64,000 nt of DNA, taken from positions 124,001 through 188,000 of the forward strand of contig NZ_JAPNTZ010000007.1 of the NCBI RefSeq assembly GCF_026626335.1, read 5' to 3'. Below the pieces are notes generated by a model. That model had not been told where the DNA came from and did no database searches. It worked only from the letters and a program-made list of their open reading frames with translations. Numbering within the stretch: position 1 is the stretch's first letter; each line of letters starts with the position of its first letter. The translations under genes and the position numbers were made by a program. Positions 17,239-26,515 of the stretch are shown here, piece by piece. The DNA is from Paractinoplanes pyxinae. Lineage in GTDB: Bacteria > Actinomycetota > Actinomycetes > Mycobacteriales > Micromonosporaceae.

Positions 17239-19856
17239 CCTCGGTGGCTCTCGATGTACGCCTCGATGCGTTCGGCCGGGGCCGGGCGGCCCAGGATGAA
17301 ACCCTGCCCGTACAGGCAACCGGCTTTGGCCGCACGTTCACACTGGTCGGTCGTCTCGAGGCCCTTGGCCACGATCTCGAGCCCGAGGCGGCGGCCCAGG
17401 CTGACCACCACGTCGATCACCGCGGGGCCGTGACCGGGGCCCGCCTCGGGGGACGCGCTCGCCAGCGAGGCGTGCAGTTTGAGCATGTCGACCGGCAGGC
17501 GGCGCAGGTGCGACAGCGAGGCCTGCCCCGCGCCGAAGTCGTCCAATGCCGCCCGTACGCCCAATTTGCGCAGCCCCGCCAGGGAGGCCACGATCGCCGG
17601 CACGTCCTCGGCGATCCACGCCTCGGCCACCTCGACCACCAGCCGCTCGGGGGCGATTCCGTACCGCTGCAGGGTCGACGCCACCCTGTCCGGGAAGCGG
17701 GCCGTCAGCAGCTCGCGCGGCGAGACGTTGACCGACAGCCAGAAGCCGTTGTCGCCGCCCGTCCAGGCCGACAGGTGTTTGCAGGCCGCGTCGAGCACCC
17801 ACTCGTCGAGCTCGGCCGAGATGCCCACGGCCCGGGCGATCGGCAGCAGCTCGTTGGGCAGGATCGTGCCGAGCTGGGGGTGCCGCCAGCGCAACAGCGC
17901 CTCGACGCCCACCGGCTGGTCGTCCCGCAGGTCGACCACCGGCTGGAAGACCAGGTCGAGCTCGCCCCGGTCGGCCGCGCCCAGCACCTCGCGCTCGAGT
18001 TCCATGCGCCGGTTGAGCTTCATCTCGACGTCGGGGTCGTACCACTCGACGCGGTCCAGGCCGAGCTGACGGGCGCGCCGGCGGGCCAGGTCGGCGTGGC
18101 GCAGCACCTCTTCGGAGTCCTCGCCGCCGGCCAGCTCGGCCAGGCCGATGCTCGTGTGCAGCTCGACGATGAGGCCGGGCAGCTGCAGCGGCTCGGCCAC
18201 CGCGGCCGCGATGCGGGTGGCCAGCGCATACGCCAGCACGGCGCCGTCCGCGGTGAGCACCGCGAACTCGTCGCCGCCGAGCCGGGCCGGCAGGTCGTCC
18301 GGGCCGAGCAGGCTGCGCAGGCGGCGGCCCACTTCGATCAGCACGGCATCGCCTGTCCCGCGGCCCCGGCTGTCGTTGATCTCGGCCAGGCCGTGCAGGT
18401 CGATCACCAGCAGGGTGCCCTGCTGGCCGGCGCGGCGGCGGTGGGTCAGCAGCTCACGCATCAGCGCCCGCCGGTTGGCCAGGCCGGTGAGCTGGTCGGT
18501 GCTCGAGAGCTTGTGCAGCGTCTTTTCCAGGTGGCGGCGCTCGCCGATGTCGCGCACGTGCACCACCAGCGCCGCCACTTCCGGCACGGAGCGCTGGTCG
18601 GCGATGGTCGACTCGGTGTCGCGCCACATGTCGTCGCCGTCCCGCAGCCGGGCCGTGACCAGGGCGGGCGGCCCGTCGCCGGCCTCACCGGCCAGCACCG
18701 CGTCGATCGCCTCGCGGGCCCGCTCGACGTCGTCGGGGTGGATCAGCTCGACGAACGCGCGGCCCACCACCTCGTCGTCGTTGAGCGCGAACAGGCGCGA
18801 CGCGGCCGGGGACTGCCAGGTGATCCGCAGCTGGGAATCGAGCACCAGGGTGAGGTCGGTGGCCCCGGCGACCAGGGAGCGGAAGTGGGCCTCGGCGGTC
18901 TGCAGCTGACCCGCGTACCGCCGGATGTCGTGCACCACCAGCAGCTCGCGCATGGCCAGCACGGCGACCATCGCGATGCCCAGGATGATGCTGGTCGGGT
19001 CGAACGTACGGACCACGATCAGATGCCACACCGCGGCCACGACGCCCACCGCGGCCGGCACCGCGAGCAGCGGATAGCTGGCCAGGTACTGATCCGGGTT
19101 GCGGGGTTCGAGCGGCGACGCGGGCAGACCGCGCCGGGTGCCGCCGTCGACGGCGAGAGCCAGGCCGGCCACCACGGGCAGACCGGCGGCGGCCAGTGCG
19201 GCCCCGGCCGGGCCGGCCGCGATCACGCCCAGCCCGGCCAGCACCAGGATCGTGCCGATGCCGCACCGGACCACGGGCCGGCGGGCCGGACGGCCGCGGA
19301 GCATCGCCACCAGCACGATCGAGGCGCCGGTGGCGCCGATCGCGATCACCGACAGGGCGCCGGGGCGGGTCACGTCGGCCGGGGTGAGCAGATAGCCCGC
19401 GAAGGCCAGGCTGACGCCCAGGCCGAGGCCGTCGAAGGCGCGCCGGGAGTGCACCACCCACCCGCGGCCGGAACTGGGCAGCAGCAGCGTGCCGGTGGCG
19501 TAGCCGGCCGCGGCCAGGCCGAAGGCGATCGTGACCCACACCCCTTCGGCGGGCGGCGACAGCCAGGTGACCAGCACGGCGACGGCGGTGGCGAGCGCAC
19601 CGAGGCCGACGAAGCCGGCCCCGCGGCAGGCCACGTACGACAGGTCGGCCTGATGGATCCAGAGCGCGGCCCGCACCAGCTGGAACGCGGCCCACAGGGC
19701 GCAGCCGCCGGCGCCCGCGGCCAGGGCGAGCGGGGCCGGGACCAGGCCGATCACCCCGGCCAGCAGCACCAGGGCGGCGAGCACGGGCACGGCCAGCGTC
19801 ATGGCCCGGCCGCGGGGCCGGGCAGTGTGCGTGCGCGTGGGGGGCGGCACTGCCAC
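17235..19856 (-). CDS. Membrane PAS-GGDEF-EAL protein
   Basis: An 873-residue c-di-GMP signalling protein. About ten hydrophobic segments (20-330) precede a PAS domain (about 335-460; LVLDSQLRITWQSPAASRL). The GGDEF domain (about 465-620) has intact ARLGGDEFAVL, and an EAL domain (about 630-865) follows. The EAL domain retains EALLRW, SVNVSP, VEVAEAW, DDFGAG and DMLKLH. However, the usual AEGVE motif is AKGLE, placing Lys where a catalytic Glu is expected, and GTGYSSL reads GAGQASL. Phosphodiesterase activity is therefore doubtful while cyclase activity looks possible. The start is GTG with GGGAGG upstream; the ATG at 19802 is an alternative. It is convergent with the lacI-type gene. Confidence 0.9.
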   Translation of the reverse strand: MAVPPPTRTHTARPRGRAMTLAVPVLAALVLLAGVIGLVPAPLALAAGAGGCALWAAFQLVRAALWIHQADLSYVACRGAGFVGLGALATAVAVLVTWLSPPAEGVWVTIAFGLAAAGYATGTLLLPSSGRGWVVHSRRAFDGLGLGVSLAFAGYLLTPADVTRPGALSVIAIGATGASIVLVAMLRGRPARRPVVRCGIGTILVLAGLGVIAAGPAGAALAAAGLPVVAGLALAVDGGTRRGLPASPLEPRNPDQYLASYPLLAVPAAVGVVAAVWHLIVVRTFDPTSIILGIAMVAVLAMRELLVVHDIRRYAGQLQTAEAHFRSLVAGATDLTLVLDSQLRITWQSPAASRLFALNDDEVVGRAFVELIHPDDVERAREAIDAVLAGEAGDGPPALVTARLRDGDDMWRDTESTIADQRSVPEVAALVVHVRDIGERRHLEKTLHKLSSTDQLTGLANRRALMRELLTHRRRAGQQGTLLVIDLHGLAEINDSRGRGTGDAVLIEVGRRLRSLLGPDDLPARLGGDEFAVLTADGAVLAYALATRIAAAVAEPLQLPGLIVELHTSIGLAELAGGEDSEEVLRHADLARRRARQLGLDRVEWYDPDVEMKLNRRMELEREVLGAADRGELDLVFQPVVDLRDDQPVGVEALLRWRHPQLGTILPNELLPIARAVGISAELDEWVLDAACKHLSAWTGGDNGFWLSVNVSPRELLTARFPDRVASTLQRYGIAPERLVVEVAEAWIAEDVPAIVASLAGLRKLGVRAALDDFGAGQASLSHLRRLPVDMLKLHASLASASPEAGPGHGPAVIDVVVSLGRRLGLEIVAKGLETTDQCERAAKAGCLYGQGFILGRPAPAERIEAYIESHRG

Positions 19857-20059
19857 GTCGACGGATCCTCCCGGATTCTCGTCTTCTCGTCTTCTCGTCT
19901 TTGCGTCGGTCAGGGGGTTGAGGGGGACGCTGAACCGGACAACGAGCGTCCCCCGAACAGGTTACGGCCGGGTGTTACGCCTTCGCACGCTCAGAGAGTC
20001 GGCTATGGACGCTCCCAGGTCAACGGCGGCCGCCCGGGGCCGGATGGGAGAATGAGGGC

Positions 20060-20431
20060 GTGCCCAAGCCCCTGCTCCGCGTCCGCAAGTCCGGCGGCCT
20101 GATGGTGGCGGCCGTGCTCGCGTTCGTCAGCGGCGTCCCGCTCGCCAGCGTCTCGTGGGCCTGGTCCCTGATCCTGCTGATCCCGGTGGCCTTCTTCGTG
20201 TGGGCCTGGCGGGCCGGCACCGACGTCTACGCCGACCGGCTGCGCGTGCGCGCCCTGTTCGGCAACACCACGGTGCCCTGGCAGCGCATCAGCGAACTGG
20301 CCCCCGACCCCCACGGCCAGATCTCCGCCCTGCTCGACAACGGCAACGTCATCCGCCTGACCGCCGTCACCACCGACAACCTGCCCCGCGTGCTCGCCGC
20401 AAGCGGGCAACAGATCGGTCACACCGACTAG
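20060..20431 (+). CDS. PH-domain membrane protein (CFP-6-like)
   Basis: A 123-residue protein. Two adjacent hydrophobic segments (about 14-50) are followed by a bacterial PH-like domain: DVYADRLRVRALFGNTTVPW, then VIRLTAVTTDNLP. This is the architecture of the mycobacterial low-molecular-weight antigen 6 family, of unknown function. The start is GTG with GAGGG 3-4 nt upstream. The stop codon is the first base triplet of a large hairpin element that follows immediately. Confidence 0.85.
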   Translation: MPKPLLRVRKSGGLMVAAVLAFVSGVPLASVSWAWSLILLIPVAFFVWAWRAGTDVYADRLRVRALFGNTTVPWQRISELAPDPHGQISALLDNGNVIRLTAVTTDNLPRVLAASGQQIGHTD

Positions 20432-20595
20432 GGGTCTGTCCTGCCGGTCACGCGGGAGCGAGGCGAGGTCCAGGTGGCGCCTGACGGCGTCCGCAGAACG
20501 GCCGCATACAACCCCGGTATGCGACCGCTCTGCGGCCGACGTCAGCCACCACCTGGACCGCGCCTCGCTCCCACGTGACCGGCAGGACAGACCCC
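20431..20595. repeat. 165-bp hairpin element with 79-bp arms (MITE-like)
   Basis: Two 79-bp arms (20431-20509 and 20517-20595) are inverted copies with 8 mismatches, separated by only 7 nt. The outer 22 bases, beginning GGGGTCTGTCCTGCCGGTCA, are identical. There is no frame of interest inside and no clear flanking target duplication. It could be a miniature inverted-repeat element or an unusually long RNA hairpin acting as terminator for the PH gene. Confidence 0.9.
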
Positions 20596-20648
20596 GTTCC
20601 CAGCTCGCCTCGCTACCCTGGGGTGCGTCGCATCCTTCAGGAGGTCGA

Positions 20649-21830
20649 GTGATCGTGCGTTCCCGCCGGGCCCGCGGCGCCGCCCTGGCGCTCGCCGCCG
20701 TGCTGGGGCTCGCCTCGGCGTGCAGTTTCGGCCCGCCCGATCCCGACCAGCAGGGCGCGCCGCCCAACCTGCCCACGCCGTCGGCCGAGGAATCGTCCGG
20801 CGCCGGCGCCGAGGACCCGAACGGCGGCAGCCAGGAGGTCGCGATCACCGTCCTGGCCAAAGACCTGGACGTGCCGTGGGGCATGGCCTTCCTGCCCGAC
20901 GGCTCGGGGCTGGTCACCGAGCGCGACACCGGCCGCATCCTCAAGGTCGGGCCCGAGTCCGACGCGAACGGGCTCGCCGTCACCCAGGCCCACCGGCTGA
21001 CCGAGGTGCAGGCCTCGGGCGACGGCGGCCTGCTGGGCATCGCGGTCTCCCCCGACTACAAGACCAACAAGCTGGTCTACGTCTACTACTCCACCGCCAA
21101 GGACAACCGGGTCGCCAAGCTCACGCTGGGCGGCAAGGTCCAGCCGATCCTGACCGGCATCCCGCGCTCGCGCGACTTCAACGGCGGCGCGCTCGCCTTC
21201 GGTCCCGACGGTTTCCTGTACGCCGGCACGGGCGACGGCACTCCGGCCGGCGCCCAGGCGCAGAACCCCAAGAGCCTGGGCGGCAAGATCCTGCGGATGA
21301 CTGTCGCCGGCAAGCCCGCCCCCGGCAACCCGGTGAAGAACAGCCTGGTCTGGAGCTCCGGCCACCGCAACGTCCAGGGCATCGCGTGGGACAAGACCAA
21401 GCGCATGTACGCCAGCGAGAGCGGCCAGGCCAAGTCGGGCGAGCTCAACGTGATCGCCAAGGGCAAGAACTACGGCTGGCCCAAGGCCGACGGCGCCGGC
21501 GCCGACAGCAAGCTGACCAACCCCATGTTCAGCTGGCCCACCGCCGAGTCGGGTTGTTCCGGCGTGGCCGTGCTCGAGCGCACGGTGGCCACCGCGTGCC
21601 TGCTCGGCAAGCGGGTCTACCTGCTCAACGTCACCGAGAACGGCACTGTGCTGGGCACCCCGCAGTCCGTGCTGACCAACGAGTACGGGCGCCTGCGGAG
21701 CTTGGTCACCGCGCCCGACGGCTCGCTCTGGGCGGGCACCTCGAACCAGGAGGACGACGGCGATCCCGGCCCCGACGACGACCGGATCATTCGGCTGGTG
21801 TTCTCCGACGGTGGCGCCGGACGCAGCTGA
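20649..21830 (+). CDS. PQQ-dependent soluble sugar/aldose dehydrogenase-like lipoprotein
   Basis: A 393-residue extracytoplasmic six-bladed propeller of the glucose/sorbosone dehydrogenase family. The N-terminus is a lipoprotein signal ending LASAC. DVPWGMAFLPDGSGLVTERD opens the first blade, SGHRNVQGIAWD carries the conserved HRNxQG motif, and GKNYGWP is a further family signature. Oxidation of an aldose with PQQ as cofactor is the family activity; some members have other roles. The start is GTG with AGGAGG 5 nt upstream. It lies directly downstream of the large hairpin and 48 nt before the metallophosphoesterase gene. Confidence 0.88.
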   Translation: MIVRSRRARGAALALAAVLGLASACSFGPPDPDQQGAPPNLPTPSAEESSGAGAEDPNGGSQEVAITVLAKDLDVPWGMAFLPDGSGLVTERDTGRILKVGPESDANGLAVTQAHRLTEVQASGDGGLLGIAVSPDYKTNKLVYVYYSTAKDNRVAKLTLGGKVQPILTGIPRSRDFNGGALAFGPDGFLYAGTGDGTPAGAQAQNPKSLGGKILRMTVAGKPAPGNPVKNSLVWSSGHRNVQGIAWDKTKRMYASESGQAKSGELNVIAKGKNYGWPKADGAGADSKLTNPMFSWPTAESGCSGVAVLERTVATACLLGKRVYLLNVTENGTVLGTPQSVLTNEYGRLRSLVTAPDGSLWAGTSNQEDDGDPGPDDDRIIRLVFSDGGAGRS

Positions 21831-21878
21831 GAAGTGCCAGGGTTTGCCGTATGACGGGGCGGGGCAGGTGAGGCGACG

Positions 21879-23441
21879 ATGACCTCGATTTTCTCGACGG
21901 CTCGCCGCTGGTTCGACGCGATCCGCGCCAGCCGGTGGACCCGCCGCTCCCTCGTCGGGGCCATGGTCGCTTTGATCAGCGTGGCCGGCGCGGTGATCGG
22001 CACGATGCTCTTCGCGCACGCCAACGTGGCCGTGGGCCCGTTCCGCGCCGAGATGTCGATCAGCCCGTCGATCTTCGGTGGCACCGAGGTCGACCTCCCC
22101 CCATTGGGTTCCCTGCACCTCGACAGCCACGACGGCCCGATCCACCTCAAGGTCAACCTGGCCGCGCTCGACCAGAGCCGCACCGAGGCCCTGATCGACG
22201 ACCCGACCGCGATCAGCTCGGCCGGCGAGAACGCGGTCGGCGACGTGCGCAACGGCGTGATCCGGCTGGGCGTGCGCACGCTCGGCATCGCGGTGATCAG
22301 CTCCCTGGTGCTGAGCGCGCTGATCTTCCGGAACGTGCGCAAGGTCGCCGTCTCGGGGGTGACCGCCCTGGTGGTCACCGCGGGCAGCTTGGGCTTGGCG
22401 GCGAGCACGCTGCGGCCCGACTCGATCGCCGAGCCCCGCTACGAGGGCCTGCTGGTCAACGCGCCCGCCGTGGTCGGTGACGCGCGCCGGATCGCCGACA
22501 ACTACGGCCGCTACTCCGAACAGCTGCAGCAGATTGTCAGCAACGTGAGCCGGCTCTACACGACGGTGTCGTCACTTCCCGTGTACGAGCCCGAGGCCAA
22601 CACCACGCGCATCCTGCACGTCTCCGACCTGCACCTGAGCCCACAGGCGTTCGGGCTGATCCGCACCGTGGTGCAGACGTTCGAGATCGACGCCGTGATC
22701 GACACCGGCGACCTGGTCGACTGGGGCAGCACGGCCGAGACCGGCTACGCCTCGTCGATCCCCTCGGTCGGTGTCCCGTACATCTGGGTCCGGGGCAACC
22801 ACGACTCGGCCTCGATCCAGGCCGCGGTGGCCCGCCAGCGCAACGCGGTCGTGCTCGACAACAAGATCACCACGGTCGGCGATCTGCGGATCGCGGGCAT
22901 CGGCGACCCGGAGTTCACCCCCGACAAGAGCGAGACGCCAGCCGCCGAGAACGCGGACGACCCGGCCCAGTCGCCGCTGCTGCGGGCCGGGGGCCAGCTG
23001 GCCGACACGATCCGCGCCTCCGACAAGCCGGTCGACATCGCGCTGGTGCACGACCCGGCCATGGCGCCGCCGCTCTCCGGCGTGGTGCCGCTGGTGCTGG
23101 CCGGGCACAAGCACCAGCGCGAGGTGAGCCTGCTGGCGGCGCCCGAACCCGACCCCTCGGCCTCCCCATCGCCGGCGCCCTCGGCCGAGGGCGACCAGGC
23201 GCCCCTGGCCACCCGGCTCATGGTCGAGGGCTCCACCGGCGGGGCCGGGCTGCGCGGCCTCGAGAAGGAGGAGCCGACGCCGTTGAGCCTGTCAGTCCTC
23301 TACTTCGACGAGAACCGGCAGCTCAAGGCGTACGACGACATCCAGCTGGGCGGCACCGGCCAGTCCAACGTGGAGATGCAACGCAACGTGGTCGGCGCCG
23401 AGGAGGCGCCGACCCCGTCGACGTCGGCCTCGCCTGGTTAG
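21879..23441 (+). CDS. Membrane-anchored metallophosphoesterase
   Basis: A 520-residue protein. One membrane segment (about 25-47) is followed by an extracytoplasmic beta-rich stretch (VAVGPFRAEMSISPS), two more hydrophobic segments (about 132-185), and then a calcineurin-like phosphoesterase domain (about 240-480). The metal ligands are visible in order: HVSDLHLSP, DTGDLVDWG, RGNHDS and AGHKHQR. The substrate is unknown. The last ~40 residues and an internal stretch (PDPSASPSPAPSAEGDQ) are low-complexity. The stop codon overlaps that of gatB by 4 nt. It may be co-transcribed with the sugar dehydrogenase. Confidence 0.88.
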   Translation: MTSIFSTARRWFDAIRASRWTRRSLVGAMVALISVAGAVIGTMLFAHANVAVGPFRAEMSISPSIFGGTEVDLPPLGSLHLDSHDGPIHLKVNLAALDQSRTEALIDDPTAISSAGENAVGDVRNGVIRLGVRTLGIAVISSLVLSALIFRNVRKVAVSGVTALVVTAGSLGLAASTLRPDSIAEPRYEGLLVNAPAVVGDARRIADNYGRYSEQLQQIVSNVSRLYTTVSSLPVYEPEANTTRILHVSDLHLSPQAFGLIRTVVQTFEIDAVIDTGDLVDWGSTAETGYASSIPSVGVPYIWVRGNHDSASIQAAVARQRNAVVLDNKITTVGDLRIAGIGDPEFTPDKSETPAAENADDPAQSPLLRAGGQLADTIRASDKPVDIALVHDPAMAPPLSGVVPLVLAGHKHQREVSLLAAPEPDPSASPSPAPSAEGDQAPLATRLMVEGSTGGAGLRGLEKEEPTPLSLSVLYFDENRQLKAYDDIQLGGTGQSNVEMQRNVVGAEEAPTPSTSASPG

Positions 23442-24937
23442 CTCGCGCCCAGACGCTCCAGGATCAGCTCGCGGACCGTCTTGGCGTCGGCCTGGCCGCG
23501 GGTGGTCTTCATGACCGCGCCGACCAGGGCGCCGGCCGCGGCGACCTTGCCGTCGCGCACCTTGGCCGCGATGTCGGGGTTGGCGGCGATCGCCTCGTCG
23601 ACGGCGGCGGTGAGCGCGCCGGTGTCGGAGACGACCCCGAGACCGCGGGCGCTCATGACGGCGGCCGGGTCACCCTCGCCCGCCACCACGCCCTCGAGCA
23701 CCTGACGGGCCAGCTTGTCGTTGAGCTTGCCCTCGTCGACCAGCTTCTGCAGCGCGGCCACCTGGGCCGGCGTGGCGCCGACGGCGGACAGCTCGACCCC
23801 GGTCTCGTTGGCCCGGCGGGCCAGCTCGCCCATCCACCACTTGCGGGCGCCAGCGGGCGAGGCGCCGGCCGCGATCGTCTCTTCGATCAGCTCGACGGCG
23901 CCGGCGTTGGCCACCGATTCCATGTCGACCGCGCTGATGCCCCAGTCGTCGCGCAGCCGGGCCCGTTTGGTGCTCGGCTTCTCGGGCAGGGCGGCCTTGA
24001 GCTCGGCCACCCACGCCTTGTCGGGCGCGATCGGCACGAGGTCGGGCTCGGGGAAGTAGCGGTAGTCGGTCGCCGTCTCTTTGGAGCGGCCGGGGCGGGT
24101 GTCGCCCGTCGTCTCTTGGAAGTGGCGCGTCTCTTGGAAGATGCGGGTGCCCTGGTCGAGCAGGCCGGACTGCCGGATGATCTCGGAACGGACCGCGCGC
24201 TCGACCGAGCGCAGCGAGTTCACGTTCTTCGTCTCGGTGCGGGTGCCCCACTCCTCACCCGGCTTGTTGAGCGAGGTGTTGACGTCGCAGCGCAGCGAGC
24301 CCTGCTCCATACGCACGTCGGAGACGCCGAGCGAGCGGATGATGTCGCGCAGCTCGGCCACGTAGGCCTTCGCGACCTCGGGGGCGAGCGCGCCCAGGCC
24401 CGGCACGGGCTTGGTCACGATCTCGACCAGCGGGATGCCGGCGCGGTTGTAGTCGACCAGCGACTCGGTGGCGCCGTGGATGCGGCCGGTGGCCCCGCCG
24501 ACGTGCAGCGTCTTGCCGGTGTCTTCCTCGAGGTGCACCCGCTCGATGCCGATGCGGTACTGCTTGCCGTCGACCTCGACGTCGACGTAGCCGTCGACGC
24601 ACAGCGGCTCGTCGTACTGCGAGGTCTGGAAGTTCTTCGGCATGTCGGGGTAGAAGTAGTTCTTCCGCGCCATGCGGCACCACTCGGCGATGTCGCAGTT
24701 GAGCGCCAGGCCGATGCGGATCGTCGCCTCGATGCCCGCGCGGTTGGCCACCGGCAGCGCACCCGGCAGACCCAAACAGACCGGGCAGACCTGGGTGTTC
24801 GGCTCGGCGCCGAACTCGGTGCGGCAGCCGCAGAACATCTTGGTGGCCGTGCCCAGCTCGACGTGGGTCTCGAGGCCGATGACCGGCTCGTAACGCGCGA
24901 CAGCGTCTTCGTAGGTGGGCAGCGCGGTGGTGGTCAT
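23438..24937 (-). CDS. gatB: Asp-tRNA(Asn)/Glu-tRNA(Gln) amidotransferase subunit B
   Basis: Binds misacylated tRNA and transfers ammonia from GatA to form Gln-tRNA or Asn-tRNA. At 499 residues it is the usual size. YEPVIGLETHVELGTATKMFCGC begins the cradle domain, with zinc ligands CGC and CPVCLGLPG; PDMPKNFQTSQYD and GIERVHLEEDTGK follow; the C-terminal YqeY-like tail carries the tRNA-binding part. I start at ATG 24937 (MTTTALPTYEDA), although the frame stays open upstream. It is separated from gatCA by an M1 peptidase gene on the other strand. Confidence 0.97.
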   Translation of the reverse strand: MTTTALPTYEDAVARYEPVIGLETHVELGTATKMFCGCRTEFGAEPNTQVCPVCLGLPGALPVANRAGIEATIRIGLALNCDIAEWCRMARKNYFYPDMPKNFQTSQYDEPLCVDGYVDVEVDGKQYRIGIERVHLEEDTGKTLHVGGATGRIHGATESLVDYNRAGIPLVEIVTKPVPGLGALAPEVAKAYVAELRDIIRSLGVSDVRMEQGSLRCDVNTSLNKPGEEWGTRTETKNVNSLRSVERAVRSEIIRQSGLLDQGTRIFQETRHFQETTGDTRPGRSKETATDYRYFPEPDLVPIAPDKAWVAELKAALPEKPSTKRARLRDDWGISAVDMESVANAGAVELIEETIAAGASPAGARKWWMGELARRANETGVELSAVGATPAQVAALQKLVDEGKLNDKLARQVLEGVVAGEGDPAAVMSARGLGVVSDTGALTAAVDEAIAANPDIAAKVRDGKVAAAGALVGAVMKTTRGQADAKTVRELILERLGAS

Positions 24938-25047
24938 GGCTAAAGAATAGTGGGCCCGGCCGACAGAATTTCGCTGACCCACAGCCGGCCGGAAGTTATC
25001 CACAGCCCGCCCCCACGACCGACGATCGGTTCGGTACGGTCCCCGCC

Positions 25048-26511
25048 ATGCAACGCGCCCCCCTCGCCGTCGTCGCCGCCCTCGCGGCCACCCTCATCGC
25101 CGGATGTGACGACGGCGCCACCAGCATCACCCCCTCCACCTCGCTCTCCTCAGCGCCCGCTGCCGAGGCGGCGGCCGCCGCCGTCGACTACTCGGCCTGG
25201 CAGGCGGGCACCTCGAAGCCGGCCGCCGACGGGCTCTATCCCCAGCACGGCACGGCCGCCCTCGACGTGCTGCACTACGACCTGAAGCTCGCGTGGCAGC
25301 CGGCGAAAAAGACGCTCACCGGCACGGCGACGCTGCGGATCCGGCCGACTGCGGACGCCGCCCAGATGCGGCTGGACTTCAAGCCGTACGAAATCGACAA
25401 GGCCACCGTCGACGGCGCGCCCGTCACAGCCACCGTCGCGAAAGAGAAGCTGGTCGTCCCGGCCGCAGTCACCAAAGACAAGCCGGTCACCCTGGTCGTG
25501 GCCTACCACGGCAAGCCCACCACCACGCCCATCCCGTCGCACCGCTCCGACGTCGAACCGCTCGGCCTCACGATCACCAAAGAGGGCGGCCTGTGGACGA
25601 TGCAGGAACCGTGGGGCGCCTTCACGTGGTACCCGGCGAACGACCACCCGTCCGACAAGGCGCTCTACGACGTCGCGGTGACCGTGCCCACCGGCTGGTC
25701 CGGCATCGCGGCCGGCGCCCTGGTGACCCAGCAGGGCAACACCTTCCGCTACCGCAGCACCGACCCGATGGCCAGCTACCTGCAGACCCTCGCCGTCGGC
25801 AAGTACAAGAAGGTCAGCGCCAAGGGTCCCCGCGGCATCCCGCTGACGTACTGGTACCGCCCCGGTAAGGACGAGAAGTTCGTGCCCTCGCTGAAGAAGT
25901 CGCCCGCCTTCATCAGCTTCCTCGAGAAGCGGTTCGGGCCCTACCCGTTCCCCACCGGCGGCGCGGTCATGGTCGACTCCGAATCGGCCATGGAGACCCA
26001 GCAGATGATCACCATGGGCGGGAAGACGAAGAAGTTCGACCGGGCGTACTTCGAGGAAGACGTGCTGCACGAGTACGCGCACCAGTGGTTCGGCGACTCG
26101 GTCACCCCCACCACGTGGACCGACCTGTGGCTCAACGAGGGCTGGGCGACGTACGCGCAGTTCCTCTACTCGCAGTCGGTCGAGAAATACAGCGACAAGG
26201 AACTGGAGGACTACCTGCGCCGGGCCGACGCCGACCTGCGTAAGCGGCTCGGGCCACCTGGCAAGCCCAAGGCGGCCAACTTCGCCGAGAGCAACGTCTA
26301 CCTGTGCCCGGCGGCCATGCTGAAGGAGCTGAACGACGCCCTCGGCGACGAGAAGTTCTTCGCCCTGGCCCGCGCCTGGGTGCAGGAGCACAAGAACACC
26401 CAGCAGAGCCGGGCGTCGTTCACCGCCTTCGTCAACGAGCACACCGGCCGCGACTTCACCAAGCTGATCAACAGCTGGCTGGACTCGAAGTCCACGCCGC
26501 GGCCGGCGTGA
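25048..26511 (+). CDS. M1-family zinc metallopeptidase lipoprotein
   Basis: A 487-residue aminopeptidase-like enzyme, exported as a lipoprotein (lipobox LIAGC near residue 21). It has an N-terminal beta domain (about 60-270) and a catalytic domain with HEYAHQWFGD (zinc-binding HExxH) followed by NEGWATYAQF with the third ligand. The usual GAMEN substrate motif is replaced by a SAMETQ-containing stretch. It lacks the large C-terminal helical domain of PepN, as do other short actinobacterial M1 members. A single TTATCCACA lies 44 nt upstream. It sits between gatB and gatA on the opposite strand with no functional link to them. Confidence 0.9.
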   Translation: MQRAPLAVVAALAATLIAGCDDGATSITPSTSLSSAPAAEAAAAAVDYSAWQAGTSKPAADGLYPQHGTAALDVLHYDLKLAWQPAKKTLTGTATLRIRPTADAAQMRLDFKPYEIDKATVDGAPVTATVAKEKLVVPAAVTKDKPVTLVVAYHGKPTTTPIPSHRSDVEPLGLTITKEGGLWTMQEPWGAFTWYPANDHPSDKALYDVAVTVPTGWSGIAAGALVTQQGNTFRYRSTDPMASYLQTLAVGKYKKVSAKGPRGIPLTYWYRPGKDEKFVPSLKKSPAFISFLEKRFGPYPFPTGGAVMVDSESAMETQQMITMGGKTKKFDRAYFEEDVLHEYAHQWFGDSVTPTTWTDLWLNEGWATYAQFLYSQSVEKYSDKELEDYLRRADADLRKRLGPPGKPKAANFAESNVYLCPAAMLKELNDALGDEKFFALARAWVQEHKNTQQSRASFTAFVNEHTGRDFTKLINSWLDSKSTPRPA

Positions 26512-26515
26512 CCGG

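Noticed and set aside
16575..20102. 1175-residue plus-strand open frame
   Set aside because: It runs through the lacI-type gene in the wrong frame and antisense through the PAS-GGDEF-EAL gene; low-complexity Arg/His/Gln/Asp content only.
24996..25004. Single TTATCCACA between gatB and the M1 peptidase gene
   Set aside because: An isolated 9-mer with no neighbouring boxes or origin genes is expected by chance.
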